From NCBI RefSeq assembly GCF_004352855.1, contig NZ_SJSC01000002.1, forward strand, positions 1-64,000: a stretch of 64,000 nt of DNA, in the 5' to 3' direction. The notes beneath the pieces were generated by a model. That model saw nothing but the letters and a program-made list of their open reading frames with translations. It was not told where the DNA came from and made no database searches. The position numbers and the translations under genes are program-made. This document shows positions 18,544 to 28,158 of this stretch, in pieces (the stretch's first letter is position 1; each line of letters starts with the position of its first letter). The stretch is from Marinomonas sp. KMM3893. GTDB taxonomy: Bacteria; Pseudomonadota; Gammaproteobacteria; Pseudomonadales; Marinomonadaceae.

Positions 18544-20544
18544 TTAAGCGGACAACAGTTTTTCTGCCGTGGCTACGACGTTATCGACTGTGAAGCCGAA
18601 GTGTTTCAACAAATCGCCACCAGGAGCAGATTCGCCGAAGGTTGTCATGCCAACAGTTGCACCGTCAAAGCCTACATATTTATACCAGAAGTCCACATGC
18701 GCCGCTTCGATCGCAACACGCTTAGTCACATTGCTTGGTAATACGGACGCTTTGTAGTCTGCATCTTGAGCGTCGAAAACGGTCGTAGAAGGCATGGACA
18801 CAACACGTACTTTCGTACCTTTTGCCGTCAATGCTTCTGCAGAAGACATCGCTAGAGCAACTTCAGAACCCGTCGCAATCAAGATCAAATCTGGTGTGCC
18901 AGCACAATCTTGTAGAACGTAACCGCCCTTCGCGACATTGGCTAGCTGTTCAGCCGTACGCGCTTGAGCAGGCAAACCTTGGCGAGAGAAAATCAATGAT
19001 GTTGGTCCATCACGACGCTCAATCGCGGCTTTCCAAGAAACCGCTGTTTCTGCAGCATCACATGGACGCCAAACAGACATATTTGGTGTCATACGTAAGT
19101 TAGCAAGTTGTTCAACTGGCTGGTGCGTAGGACCATCTTCACCTTGACCAATAGAGTCATGGGTGTAAACGAAGACATTCTGAATGCCCATCAAAGCAGA
19201 CATACGTACCGCGTTGCGCGCGTATTCCATGAACATCATGAAAGTCGCACCGTAGTTAATAAAACCACCGTGTAAAGACGCGCCATTCATGATGCCGCTC
19301 ATACCAAATTCACGAACACCGTAGTAGATGTAGTTACCAGAGGCATCGTCTTGAATGCCTTTTGAACCAGACCAAAGTGTTAAGTTAGAACCCGCTAGAT
19401 CGGCAGAACCACCTAGTAGCTCAGGCAAAATAGCACCAAAGGTACCAATGGCATTTTGAGACGCTTTACGACTCGCGATGCTTTCGCCTTTGTCTTGGCA
19501 TTCTTGAATAAAGGCTTGTGCTTTTTCTTCGAAATCCGCAGGCAAATCGCCTTTCAATACACGACGATCAAATTCTGCCGCCAATTCTGGGTAAGCCGCT
19601 TTATACGCTTCAAAAGACGCTTCCCATTGAGTTTGTGCTGCCGCGCCTTTTTCTTTGGCATCCCAGCCTGCGTACACATCTGCAGGTACTTCAAATGGCG
19701 CGTGTTTCCAACCAAGAAACTCACGAGCCGCAGCGATTTCTGCATCGCCTAATGGCGCACCGTGACAGTCGTGGCTACCGGATTTATTTGGTGAACCAAA
19801 GCCGATAATTGTTTTACAGCAAATCAATGTGGGTCTAGACGTTTCTGCTTTCGCCGCTTCGATTGCCGCTTTGATTGCTTCTGGATCGTGTCCATCAACA
19901 CCAGCAATAACATGCCAGCCGTAAGACTCAAAACGCTTAGGCGTATCGTCAGTAAACCAACCTTCTACATGGCCATCAATGGAAATGCCGTTGTCATCCC
20001 AGAACGCGACCAATTTACCAAGGCCTAAGGTACCCGCCAGTGAACAGGCTTCATGGGAAATACCTTCCATCAAGCAGCCGTCGCCTAGGAAGCAATAAGT
20101 ATTGTGGTCAACAATAGTGTGACCTTCACGGTTAAACTGAGCCGCTAAGGTTTTCTCAGCAATGGCCATACCGACAGCATTACTGATACCAGCGCCAAGT
20201 GGGCCTGTGGTCGTTTCAACACCGTCTGTGTAACCGTATTCAGGGTGACCCGGTGTTTTAGAATGCAACTGGCGGAACTGTTTGATGTCTTCGATGGATA
20301 AGTTGTAGCCAGAAAGGTGCAACAAAGAATAAATCAGCATAGAGCCGTGACCATTGGACAAGACAAAGCGGTCACGATCAGCCCATTTCGAATTGGTTGG
20401 GTTATGCTTTAGAAAATCGTTCCATAGCACTTCCGCGATGTCTGCCATACCCATTGGGGCACCTGGGTGGCCTGAGTTAGCTTTTTGTACAGCATCCATA
20501 CTCAGAGCACGTATGGCGTTAGCAAGTTCTTTACGAGACGGCAT
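18544..20544 (-). CDS. tkt: Transketolase
   Basis: Thiamine-diphosphate enzyme moving two-carbon units in the pentose phosphate pathway. 666 residues (E. coli TktA 663). The TPP motif starting GDGCLMEG lies near residue 153, the conserved [15 protein letters not shown] segment near 470, and [10 protein letters not shown] near the N-terminus. It produces erythrose 4-phosphate for the downstream epd. It is divergent from metK across a 366-bp region. Confidence 0.97.
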   Translation of the reverse strand: MPSRKELANAIRALSMDAVQKANSGHPGAPMGMADIAEVLWNDFLKHNPTNSKWADRDRFVLSNGHGSMLIYSLLHLSGYNLSIEDIKQFRQLHSKTPGHPEYGYTDGVETTTGPLGAGISNAVGMAIAEKTLAAQFNREGHTIVDHNTYCFLGDGCLMEGISHEACSLAGTLGLGKLVAFWDDNGISIDGHVEGWFTDDTPKRFESYGWHVIAGVDGHDPEAIKAAIEAAKAETSRPTLICCKTIIGFGSPNKSGSHDCHGAPLGDAEIAAAREFLGWKHAPFEVPADVYAGWDAKEKGAAAQTQWEASFEAYKAAYPELAAEFDRRVLKGDLPADFEEKAQAFIQECQDKGESIASRKASQNAIGTFGAILPELLGGSADLAGSNLTLWSGSKGIQDDASGNYIYYGVREFGMSGIMNGASLHGGFINYGATFMMFMEYARNAVRMSALMGIQNVFVYTHDSIGQGEDGPTHQPVEQLANLRMTPNMSVWRPCDAAETAVSWKAAIERRDGPTSLIFSRQGLPAQARTAEQLANVAKGGYVLQDCAGTPDLILIATGSEVALAMSSAEALTAKGTKVRVVSMPSTTVFDAQDADYKASVLPSNVTKRVAIEAAHVDFWYKYVGFDGATVGMTTFGESAPGGDLLKHFGFTVDNVVATAEKLLSA

Positions 20545-20766
20545 TGTTATTCCACTCCTGATAGCTCAACGAACAATAAAAAATAGGTTTTATGCTGTGA
20601 ATTAATCTTGCAATCCACCGGTAGCTCACGCACCAAAATAAAGCAAGAAAAACGAAACAGCATGACTTCTGAACCATCCTAGCAAAAAAGAACGTCATTT
20701 ACTCATTAATATGGCGAGGTTAACTTGAAATTTTAGCCTAGGTAGTAGATCATTTATCGCACTTAC

Positions 20767-20882
20767 AGCGTCGATTTGTTTCGGCTTGCGGACGCTATAT
20801 AAAAGCAGCTAAACAGAATCAGTATTACCTGTTTAGTTGCGTTCAATGCTAAGCGGGTTTTTTTATGCCTGTTTGGCGCTTA
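20767..20882 (+). promoter_or_regulatory. Structured metK leader with three inverted repeats
   Basis: The 366 bp between tkt and metK hold no gene. The metK-proximal part has AGCGTC/GACGCT flanking a TATATA -10-like box (20796-20801); then a 12-bp stem 20805-20816 with 20829-20840 (one G-U, 12-nt loop); then TAAGCG (20850-20855) with CGCTTA (20877-20882) just before the ribosome-binding site AGAGG (20898-20902). This looks like a 5' UTR regulatory structure. I do not recognise a known SAM or SAH riboswitch. The remainder (20545-20766) shows nothing assignable. Confidence 0.5.
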
Positions 20883-20910
20883 TCCATCATTTTTGATAGA
20901 GGCCCTAAAC

Positions 20911-22074
20911 ATGTCAGAGTATTCTTTATTCACTTCAGAGTCTGTTTCTGAAGGTCACCCAGATAAAATCGCGGACCAAGTGTCCGATGCCATCCTTGAT
21001 GCCATCCTTGAAAAAGATCCTGAAGCACGCGTTGCGTGTGAAACCCTAGTCAAAACAGGCATGGTTCTTGTGGCTGGTGAAGTCCGTACTGACGCCTGGG
21101 TAGACATCGAAGAAATCGCGCGCGGAGTGATCCGTGAGATTGGCTACAACAGTTCAGACATGGGATTCGACTGGGAATCTTGTGCTGTCATGAACGCCAT
21201 TGGTAAACAATCTGCAGACATCGCCGTTGGTGTAGACGAAGCCAGTGAGAAAGAACAAGGTGCGGGCGACCAAGGGTTAATGTTTGGTTTTGCCACCAAT
21301 GAGACCGACGTTCTTATGCCGGCTCCGATTACCTACGCGCACCGTTTGGTTCAACGCCAAGCAGAAGTACGTAAAAACGGCACGCTAGACTTTTTGCGCC
21401 CAGATGCGAAGAGCCAAGTGACTTTCCGCTACGATGAAAATGGCAAGCCTTGCGCTATCGACGCCGTGGTTCTTTCAACCCAACACAGCGCGTCCGTTAA
21501 ACAAGCGGATCTTCGTGAAGCGGTAATGGAAGAGATCATCAAGCCAGTACTACCGGCTGAATGGTTATCGAAAGACACCAAGTACTTTATCAACCCAACC
21601 GGTCAGTTCATCATTGGTGGTCCGGTCGGTGATTGCGGTCTAACTGGACGTAAAATCATTGTCGATACATACGGCGGTATGGCACGCCACGGTGGTGGTG
21701 CTTTCTCTGGTAAAGATCCATCCAAAGTTGACCGTTCAGCAGCCTACGCGGGTCGTTATGTTGCGAAAAACATCGTTGCGGCTGGGTTAGCAGACAGATG
21801 TGAAATCCAAATTTCTTATGCCATTGGTGTTGCTGAGCCAACCTCTATCAGTATCAATACATTTGGCACTGGCAAGGTAAGCGACGCACTGATTTCTCAA
21901 CTAGTTCGCGAGCACTTCGAATTGCGTCCTGCTGGTCTGGTTAAAATGCTTGACCTAAAACGACCTATCTACTTGCCGACCGCGGCTTATGGTCACTTTG
22001 GTCGTACCGGTGATAACTTCACTTGGGAAAAAACGGACAAAGCAGAGGCGTTACGTCACGCCGCTGGTTTATAA
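20911..22074 (+). CDS. metK: S-adenosylmethionine synthetase
   Basis: Makes S-adenosylmethionine from methionine and ATP. 387 residues (E. coli 384). GHPDKIADQ near residue 14, the GAGDQG loop near 118 and [19 protein letters not shown] near 265 are diagnostic. ATG at 20911 has AGAGG 8 nt upstream and gives the standard N-terminus; an upstream frame start at 20893 is not needed. Its product feeds the methylases here (trmA, rsmE, rsmD), and mtnN removes the SAH they produce. Confidence 0.98.
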   Translation: MSEYSLFTSESVSEGHPDKIADQVSDAILDAILEKDPEARVACETLVKTGMVLVAGEVRTDAWVDIEEIARGVIREIGYNSSDMGFDWESCAVMNAIGKQSADIAVGVDEASEKEQGAGDQGLMFGFATNETDVLMPAPITYAHRLVQRQAEVRKNGTLDFLRPDAKSQVTFRYDENGKPCAIDAVVLSTQHSASVKQADLREAVMEEIIKPVLPAEWLSKDTKYFINPTGQFIIGGPVGDCGLTGRKIIVDTYGGMARHGGGAFSGKDPSKVDRSAAYAGRYVAKNIVAAGLADRCEIQISYAIGVAEPTSISINTFGTGKVSDALISQLVREHFELRPAGLVKMLDLKRPIYLPTAAYGHFGRTGDNFTWEKTDKAEALRHAAGL

Positions 22075-22093
22075 TCTCCCGTATTTCCAGTAT

Positions 22094-22120
22094 AAAGCCC
22101 TCTCTATAGAGGGCTTTTTT
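22094..22120 (+). terminator. Intrinsic terminator of metK
   Basis: A 10-bp stem (22094-22103 with 22108-22117), 4-nt loop, followed by T-run, 20 bp past the metK stop. Confidence 0.9.
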
Positions 22121-22170
22121 CTTTATCGATTTTTTGTTGGCTTTTTTATACTGACGGAGCGTAATAAAAC

Positions 22171-22902
22171 ATGCGAATCCCACGAATTTTTGTTGATATA
22201 GCGTTGGCTGAAAACACCAAGATCGAGTTACCTGATTCTGCATTCCAGCATGTTTGCAAAGTACTTCGTTTGAAAAATGGCAACCCTATGCGCCTATTCA
22301 ATGGCCAAGGCGGCCAATTTTATGGCGAACTATGTGATGTCGAGAAACGCTCAGCCAGTGTCCAGCTATCTACCTTCGAATCACTCAACAACGAATCTCC
22401 ACTAAAAGTCACCATAGGCCAAACCCTCTCTCGTGGAGAGCGAATGGATTATGCAATCCAAAAAGCCGTGGAATCGGGTGTGTACGAAATTCAGCCACTT
22501 TTTAGTGCCCGCTGCGAAGTAAAATTGCAGGATGGTCGGCTGGAAAAACGTTTGCAACATTGGCAACAAGTCGCCATCAGTGCGGCGGAACAATCTGGTC
22601 GCGGCATAGTGCCAAAGATTAAGACTCCGATGAATTTACTCGATTGGGTAGCTAGTTGTAACGATATGTTAAAGCTGACGCTTCACCATCACAGCGCAAA
22701 ACCCATTTCTCAGTATGAACAACCGAGTAATAATCAGGTGGCTTTATTGATCGGCCCTGAAGGAGGACTAACAGAGCAAGAAGTAGAAAGCGCGAAGCTG
22801 CACGGCTTTAATGCGATTGCGCTTGGCCCTCGCGTTCTACGCACAGAAACCGCACCTATTGTTGCTCTGACCGCATTAAATTTACTCTGGGGTGACGTTT
22901 AA
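22171..22902 (+). CDS. rsmE: 16S rRNA (uracil-1498-N3)-methyltransferase
   Basis: SPOUT-family methyltransferase of 243 residues modifying U1498 of 16S rRNA. N-terminal PUA-like domain with the FQHVCKVLRLKNG segment; C-terminal knot with LLIGPEGGLTEQE near residue 193 and LGPRVLRTETA near 215. In many gammaproteobacteria it precedes gshB; here two envelope genes lie between them. Confidence 0.95.
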   Translation: MRIPRIFVDIALAENTKIELPDSAFQHVCKVLRLKNGNPMRLFNGQGGQFYGELCDVEKRSASVQLSTFESLNNESPLKVTIGQTLSRGERMDYAIQKAVESGVYEIQPLFSARCEVKLQDGRLEKRLQHWQQVAISAAEQSGRGIVPKIKTPMNLLDWVASCNDMLKLTLHHHSAKPISQYEQPSNNQVALLIGPEGGLTEQEVESAKLHGFNAIALGPRVLRTETAPIVALTALNLLWGDV

Positions 22903-23009
22903 CTGTTTTATCTAAAAAGAGATTCCTGTTAATGTAACATAACAACTACAGACTAATAGCTGAAATGGATCTAGCATCGGCAAGAGATGAATCAAGGGAT
23001 AAACAAGAC

Positions 23010-24530
23010 ATGCTATTGAGAACTTTTATATCACATGCGACTTATCTGGGAATCATTTTTTCTTCTGCCAATCTATACGCTATCACTCTAGAAGAAGCGA
23101 CCTATACGGCCATCAACAATAGCCCAACGGTTAGACAGGCGATTGCAAAATACCGAGAAGATGTGCAAAACACAGAGATATCAAGACACTCTGGTTTTTA
23201 CCCAAGCATTGATCTTGCAGCAGGTACCGGTAAAGAACGAACCTATGCAGACTCAGGCATATCGGAAGACGTAACGCTAACAAGGCGCGAACTGTCTTTA
23301 TCGCTAACTCAACCTTTGTTTGATGGTTTTGCCACCACTTATGACGTTAAACGTTTGAACAGCGAAGCTGAGTCGGATCGTTGGAGTGCCTTAGTAAGCG
23401 TTGAAAATACCGCACTAAGCGTCGCTCAGGTGTACGCCAATGTCTTACGCTATCGTGAGCTGGTTGCGTTAGCGGACCTCAATTTAGAAACCCACAATCG
23501 TATTTACAGCCAAATCAAACTAAAAAGCGACTCAGGCGTTGGCAGACAATCTGATTTAAGCCAAATTACTGCCCGTCTCGCAAAAGCGTATTCCAATCGA
23601 TTAGCGGCCGTTAATAACCTGAGAGACGCGGAAAGTAACTACAAGAACACAGTCGGTGAATTGCCGCCAAAGGATATGATTTATCCGGTTCCTGATAAAA
23701 CATTGCTGCCCAAAGATCTCAACGATGCCATTGAGCAATCTCTTGCTAAGAACCCATCAGTTGAAGGCTCTAAATGGGACATAAAAGCCACAGAGCATTT
23801 CAAGAAATCGGTTGAAGGCTCCAAATACCCAACGATCAACTTTGTGGTAGAGCGAACCTGGAATAAAAACATCGACGGCTCTGAAGGTCCAGATGAAGAC
23901 CTGCAAGCCATGATTCGCCTCAACTACAATCTCTACAATGGTGGCAACTACAAACGCAACAAAGAAGTCGCCGTGCAACAGATTGCTCAAGCGTCTGAGA
24001 TTCGTCGCCAAACACTTCGAGACACAGAATTAACCGTGCGCTTAGCGTGGGCAGCTTATGAAGCAACCACAGGCCAAAAAGAACACATAAAAGAATATGT
24101 TGTGGCGACCAAAGAGTCTCAAGTTGCCTATGAAAAACAATTCCGTCTAGGTCGACGCACTCTGCTTGATCTGCTCGACAGTGAAAATGAGTTGTTTGAA
24201 GCCCGCCAAGATTACGTTAATGCCGATTATGACGAACTGTTCTCTGAATTCCGCCTATTCAATGCAAAAGGCGACCTAATGACAGCATTCAGAATTTATC
24301 GTCCGCCATTACTTGGCTTCGAAGATCATTTTGACTCTGAGCCAGCGGCACTCAAAAACCAGTCCCCTAGCGAAGAGCTAAAGGCCGCCGAGTCATCGGT
24401 GCAGCCAAGTGAGTCGATACTAAAAAACACAGGACCTAAGCCTACCGCTCCGGCCAAAAAAGAAAACGAAAAGAGCCTCGAAGAGCAACTGTTCTTAGAT
24501 TCCGATGAACAAAGTGGAGGTTGGCAATAA
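23010..24530 (+). CDS. TolC-family outer-membrane channel (AggA/LapE-like)
   Basis: Outer-membrane efflux/type I secretion channel of about 506 residues. A signal peptide (to about 24, ending NLYA) precedes two OEP repeats; LTQPLFDGF (near 95) and RLNYNLYNGGNYKRN (near 305) are the homologous membrane-loop motifs. A C-terminal tail of about 75 residues rich in Pro, Glu, Ser and Lys extends beyond the channel. ATG at 23010 places the signal peptide at the N-terminus; the earlier ATG at 22965 would add 15 polar residues. It resembles AggA-type channels that export giant adhesins, but no ABC exporter, membrane-fusion protein or adhesin is in the window. It overlaps the OmpA-family gene. Confidence 0.88.
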   Translation: MLLRTFISHATYLGIIFSSANLYAITLEEATYTAINNSPTVRQAIAKYREDVQNTEISRHSGFYPSIDLAAGTGKERTYADSGISEDVTLTRRELSLSLTQPLFDGFATTYDVKRLNSEAESDRWSALVSVENTALSVAQVYANVLRYRELVALADLNLETHNRIYSQIKLKSDSGVGRQSDLSQITARLAKAYSNRLAAVNNLRDAESNYKNTVGELPPKDMIYPVPDKTLLPKDLNDAIEQSLAKNPSVEGSKWDIKATEHFKKSVEGSKYPTINFVVERTWNKNIDGSEGPDEDLQAMIRLNYNLYNGGNYKRNKEVAVQQIAQASEIRRQTLRDTELTVRLAWAAYEATTGQKEHIKEYVVATKESQVAYEKQFRLGRRTLLDLLDSENELFEARQDYVNADYDELFSEFRLFNAKGDLMTAFRIYRPPLLGFEDHFDSEPAALKNQSPSEELKAAESSVQPSESILKNTGPKPTAPAKKENEKSLEEQLFLDSDEQSGGWQ

Positions 24531-25132
24531 AACACCTTCTCCTCTTTATCTTGAGTGTCGTCAGTTCAGCGTTATACGCTGCTGACGACTTTTCTCTTTA
24601 TGGGAAAAATTTCAATCCTCAATCGATAAAAGACGATGACCATGACGGAGTCATTAACTCTCGTGATGTCTGTCCGAATACGCCTCTTGGGGCTTTAGTG
24701 ACATTACAAGGTTGCCCAGAAAAGAGTTCGTCTGTTTTTTCCATGGATATGCAGATTCTTTTTAAGCCAAATAAATCTGTGGTCAGCCCTCGCTTCTATG
24801 GAAAAATCCAGCAGCTTGCAAACTTCTTAATAGACAACCCAGAGACCAAAGTTCGCATTGAAGGGCATACAGATAATGCGGGCGAAGCCAAAATAAATCA
24901 GCAACTATCACAAGACAGAGCGAACGCCGTTAGCGAGATTCTTATTGATAAGTTTAGAATTGCGCCACGCCGCGTAACCGCCGTTGGGTATGGTAATCGC
25001 AAGCCAATTGCTAGCAACAGCACAGATGAAGGCAAAATGAAAAACCGACGAGTGGTCGCAGAAGTGTATTCCAATCAAAAGCGTAGTCTACAAAAATGGA
25101 CCATATACAGCGTCGACCAAGACATAAAATAA
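24521..25132 (+). CDS. OmpA-family protein with calcium-type repeat
   Basis: About 200 residues: signal peptide ending ALYA, a thrombospondin-type-3-like acidic segment (DDDHDGVINSRDVCP, near 36-50, with a Cys pair), then a C-terminal OmpA peptidoglycan-binding domain (EGHTDNAG near 123; NRRVVAE near 180). Start is odd: no ATG or GTG fits. TTG at 24521 directly abuts GGAGG (24516-24520), while ATA at 24527 lies 6 nt away and yields the better signal peptide MKHLLLF. Translation is probably coupled to the overlapping TolC-like gene. AggA channels in Shewanella are likewise followed by an OmpA-family gene (recalled). Confidence 0.85.
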   Translation: MAIKHLLLFILSVVSSALYAADDFSLYGKNFNPQSIKDDDHDGVINSRDVCPNTPLGALVTLQGCPEKSSSVFSMDMQILFKPNKSVVSPRFYGKIQQLANFLIDNPETKVRIEGHTDNAGEAKINQQLSQDRANAVSEILIDKFRIAPRRVTAVGYGNRKPIASNSTDEGKMKNRRVVAEVYSNQKRSLQKWTIYSVDQDIK

Positions 25133-25267
25133 TCCTTTATGTTTGCCAGATAATGGGTGTTTTTCTCTTCTCAGTGCCCCCATATTTCTATAGCATCAAC
25201 CCCTAACAACTGATGATAAGCGATACGTTCATTTTTTCACTCTACTCATCGCCGCAGGAAACGACAC

Positions 25268-26218
25268 ATGACAATTAAACTTGGTATTGTAATGGATCCA
25301 ATCGGGACCATTAACTACAAGAAAGACACCTCTCTTGCTATGCTGTGGGCCGCCGCTGAAAAAGGCTGGCAACTCATCTATATGGAGCAAAAAGACTTGT
25401 TCCTAGAGAACGGCAAAGCCTTCGCTATGGCACGCTCTCTACAGGTCCATAAAAATCCAGAACACTTCTACGATTTAGGCGAAGAAAGCAAAATAGCCTT
25501 AGGCGACTTAAATGTTATCCTGATGCGCAAAGATCCACCGTTTGATGGTGAATTTGTCTATAGCACCATGATTCTAGAACAAGCCGAACGCGATGGCGCC
25601 ATGGTCGTCAATGATCCAAAAAGCCTACGTGACTGCAACGAGAAACTGTTTGCGACACAGTTCCCTGAATGCTGTCCTCCAGTACTAGTCACACGCCGTG
25701 CCGACTTATTGAAAGCGTTTCATCAAGAACATGGTGACGTTATCTTTAAACCACTCGACGGCATGGGCGGCAGTTCCATCTTCCGCCTTAAAGCAGACGA
25801 CGCCAACGTCAGTGTTATCATAGAAACACTCACCAACATGGGCGCCGAGCAAATCATGGCACAAAAGTTTATTCCTGAAATTAAACAGGGAGATAAACGA
25901 ATCCTAGTGGTCAATGGCGAGCCGATTCCTTTCGCATTGGCACGCATCCCTGCTGCCGGTGAAACGCGCGGTAATCTAGCCGCTGGTGGCCGTGGTGAAG
26001 GCAGACCTCTTACTGACCGTGACCGTTGGATCTGCGATCAAGTGATCCCATCCTTGAAAGAAAAAGGGCTTATGTTCGTAGGCCTAGATGTGATCGGGGA
26101 TTACCTAACTGAAATTAACGTCACCAGCCCGACTTGTGTACGTGAATTGGACACGCAGTTTGATCTAAACATCGCTAAAGTGCTGATGGATGCGATAGAA
26201 GCCCGCTTAGCGTCCTAA
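25268..26218 (+). CDS. gshB: Glutathione synthetase
   Basis: ATP-grasp ligase joining gamma-glutamylcysteine and glycine. 316 residues, the E. coli length (315/316). Begins MTIKLGIVMDPI; FKPLDGMGG near 160 is the ATP-grasp glycine loop, NLAAGGRGEGRPL near 236 and the metal-binding EINVTSPT near 280 are present. GCAGGAA lies about 6 nt upstream of the ATG. A TonB-like gene follows after 5 bp. Confidence 0.97.
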   Translation: MTIKLGIVMDPIGTINYKKDTSLAMLWAAAEKGWQLIYMEQKDLFLENGKAFAMARSLQVHKNPEHFYDLGEESKIALGDLNVILMRKDPPFDGEFVYSTMILEQAERDGAMVVNDPKSLRDCNEKLFATQFPECCPPVLVTRRADLLKAFHQEHGDVIFKPLDGMGGSSIFRLKADDANVSVIIETLTNMGAEQIMAQKFIPEIKQGDKRILVVNGEPIPFALARIPAAGETRGNLAAGGRGEGRPLTDRDRWICDQVIPSLKEKGLMFVGLDVIGDYLTEINVTSPTCVRELDTQFDLNIAKVLMDAIEARLAS

Positions 26219-26223
26219 ACACA

Positions 26224-27084
26224 ATGCGAGTGGCGGATAGATTTACTTTTGCCCTCTTTATTGCCATTAGTGCTCATGTGCTAATGGCAGTATTTGTTGG
26301 CTTCGATTTTTCATTGCCCAGTCCAAGGCCAAAAACGCTAGAAATCACCCTAGTTCAACACTCTTCCAAAGCCCCTAAAGAAGCCGATTTTATTGCTCAG
26401 GCCAACCAACAAGCCAGTGGTACTGAACTGCGCAAGCATAAATTAACCACCACAGAAACGGCACGATTTTTATCGGATAACATTCAAGACATTACACCAC
26501 CGGTACAACCGCAAATTGCCTCTAGCGAACCTGAAAACGATCAACCACTGTTAGCAACATCTCATTCTGAGGCGGTTTTTAAGGTACGAAAAGTTCCTGA
26601 CCAGCAACAGAAAACCTTAGAAGAGCGCTTCAAAGGTGAAACACAAATTCCAGACCATCTGTCGGTCGATATTTCTACTCTCGAAGCGTTACTAGACAGA
26701 CAGCGTCAAGCCTACGCCAAACGTCCCAGAATCCGCCGCCTTACATCGGTATCGGCTAAAGCCGCTGTGGATGCAAAATACCTTGATGATTGGCGTCGCC
26801 GTATAGAACGAATTGGCAATATTCATTACCCTGCCGAAGCGAAACGTAACCATCTATATGGTCAATTACGCTTAGCCGTGATGCTGCTTCCCAATGGGCA
26901 CGTTGAGAATATTGACGTACTGCACTCATCAGGGATTCGAGTATTAGACGATGCCGCCATGAGAATCGTCAGGCTTGCTGCCCCTTTTGAGGTATTTCCT
27001 GAGGCCTTGAAAAAAGAAGTCGATCAATTAGAAATCATTCGAACTTGGCAATTCCTACCCGGCAATGAACTACACAGCCAATAG
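26224..27084 (+). CDS. TonB-family energy transducer
   Basis: 286 residues with one N-terminal transmembrane segment (about 9-28), a polar periplasmic linker and a C-terminal TonB domain (about 195-285; YPAEAKRNHLYGQLRL, then GIRVLDDAAMRIV). It would couple proton motive force from ExbBD to outer-membrane receptors. The linker lacks the long Pro-Lys/Pro-Glu repeat of E. coli TonB. No exbBD lies nearby. The gshB-tonB adjacency is conserved in pseudomonads (recalled); no ribosome-binding site is obvious, consistent with coupling to gshB. Confidence 0.88.
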   Translation: MRVADRFTFALFIAISAHVLMAVFVGFDFSLPSPRPKTLEITLVQHSSKAPKEADFIAQANQQASGTELRKHKLTTTETARFLSDNIQDITPPVQPQIASSEPENDQPLLATSHSEAVFKVRKVPDQQQKTLEERFKGETQIPDHLSVDISTLEALLDRQRQAYAKRPRIRRLTSVSAKAAVDAKYLDDWRRRIERIGNIHYPAEAKRNHLYGQLRLAVMLLPNGHVENIDVLHSSGIRVLDDAAMRIVRLAAPFEVFPEALKKEVDQLEIIRTWQFLPGNELHSQ

Positions 27085-27119
27085 TCGACACCACCAAAAG
27101 AAACGGTCTGCAGAATGCA

Positions 27120-27144
27120 AAAAGCCCTCACTAGGAGGGCTTTT
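27120..27144. terminator. Bidirectional terminator between the TonB-like gene and rpoH
   Basis: Stem AAAAGCCCTC (27120-27129) with GAGGGCTTTT (27135-27144), 5-nt loop, A-run and T-run on opposite sides. Serves both convergent genes. Confidence 0.88.
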
Positions 27145-27164
27145 GATTATTACGAATAGGTCAA

Positions 27165-28031
27165 TCAGCTAAACTGACCGTCTCCCATCGCAATACGAAT
27201 TTTCTTCATCGCATTTTTTTCTAATTGACGAATACGTTCCGCTGAAACGCCGTATTCATCGGCTAGCTCATGCAATGTTGACTTGCTGTCAGACAACCAG
27301 CGTTGAACCAAAATATTGCGGCTACGCTCATCCAGATCAGACATCGCTTCTTCAAGACGGCTATTGGAGTCGGCTTCCCAGTTACCATTTTCTAATAAGG
27401 TCGCTGGGTTATGAGAATGATCTTCCAAATATTGAGAAGGCGCTTGGAAAGCACTGTCATCATCGTCATCTGCAGAAGCGTCAAACGCCATGTCTGAGGC
27501 ACTCAAACGACCTTCCATCTGACGCACAACCGCAGGAGTCACCCCTAAATCGCTGGCAACAGACTCTACTTCTGAGTTACTAAACCAAGACAATGTCTTT
27601 TTAGCACTACGTAGATTAAAGAACATTTTGCGCTGGGCTTTTGTTGTCGCCACTTTCACAATACGCCAGTTCTTCAGGATAAATTCATGAATTTCAGCTT
27701 TGATCCAATGCACAGCAAAAGAAACTAGGCGAACACCCACTTCAGGATTAAAGCGTTTTACCGCTTTCATCAAACCCACATTACCTTCTTGGATCAAATC
27801 GCCTTGCGCCAAGCCATAACCTGAGTAACTTTTCGCGATATGCACCACGAATCTCAAGTGTGACATTACCAATGTTCGAGCGGCTTCAAGGTCTTCTTTA
27901 TAATAAAGACGTTCCGCCAGCGCCCGTTCTTCATCGGCTGACAAAATTGGAATTCTGCTGACGGCCTGTACGTAAGATTCTAGGTTCTGACCTGGAATCA
28001 TCATATCTGTAGGCTGGAGAGCTTTACCCAT
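27165..28031 (-). CDS. rpoH: RNA polymerase sigma-32 (heat-shock sigma factor)
   Basis: Sigma-70-family factor of 288 residues for heat-shock promoters. Region 2 ([33 protein letters not shown], near 55-90) and the RpoH box (near 130-140, [13 protein letters not shown]) identify RpoH; region 4 with helix-turn-helix is at about 240-285. An in-frame GTG at 28043 exists, but ATG at 28031 has AAGGTGG 8 nt upstream. It follows ftsX by 127 bp, the conserved ftsEX-rpoH order. Any 5' UTR thermosensor would lie in that gap; I could not establish one. Confidence 0.96.
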   Translation of the reverse strand: MGKALQPTDMMIPGQNLESYVQAVSRIPILSADEERALAERLYYKEDLEAARTLVMSHLRFVVHIAKSYSGYGLAQGDLIQEGNVGLMKAVKRFNPEVGVRLVSFAVHWIKAEIHEFILKNWRIVKVATTKAQRKMFFNLRSAKKTLSWFSNSEVESVASDLGVTPAVVRQMEGRLSASDMAFDASADDDDDSAFQAPSQYLEDHSHNPATLLENGNWEADSNSRLEEAMSDLDERSRNILVQRWLSDSKSTLHELADEYGVSAERIRQLEKNAMKKIRIAMGDGQFS

Positions 28032-28158
28032 CTCTATTTCCACCTTTATAAGTTCATATTATCTATGAATCGATAGTAGCAAGTTAATTTCTGTTGTGTG
28101 TGGCACAAATGTGAATATAGCGTGTCGTTTGTGTTACCTACAAAAAACACGATCTGTG

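Noticed and set aside
20767..20882. Known SAM or SAH riboswitch at metK
   Set aside because: Inverted repeats are real, but I could not match the conserved core of any SAM or SAH class, so only an undefined leader is claimed.
28032..28158. RpoH RNA thermometer
   Set aside because: The gap before rpoH is suitable, but I could not show a hairpin hiding the AAGGTGG site.
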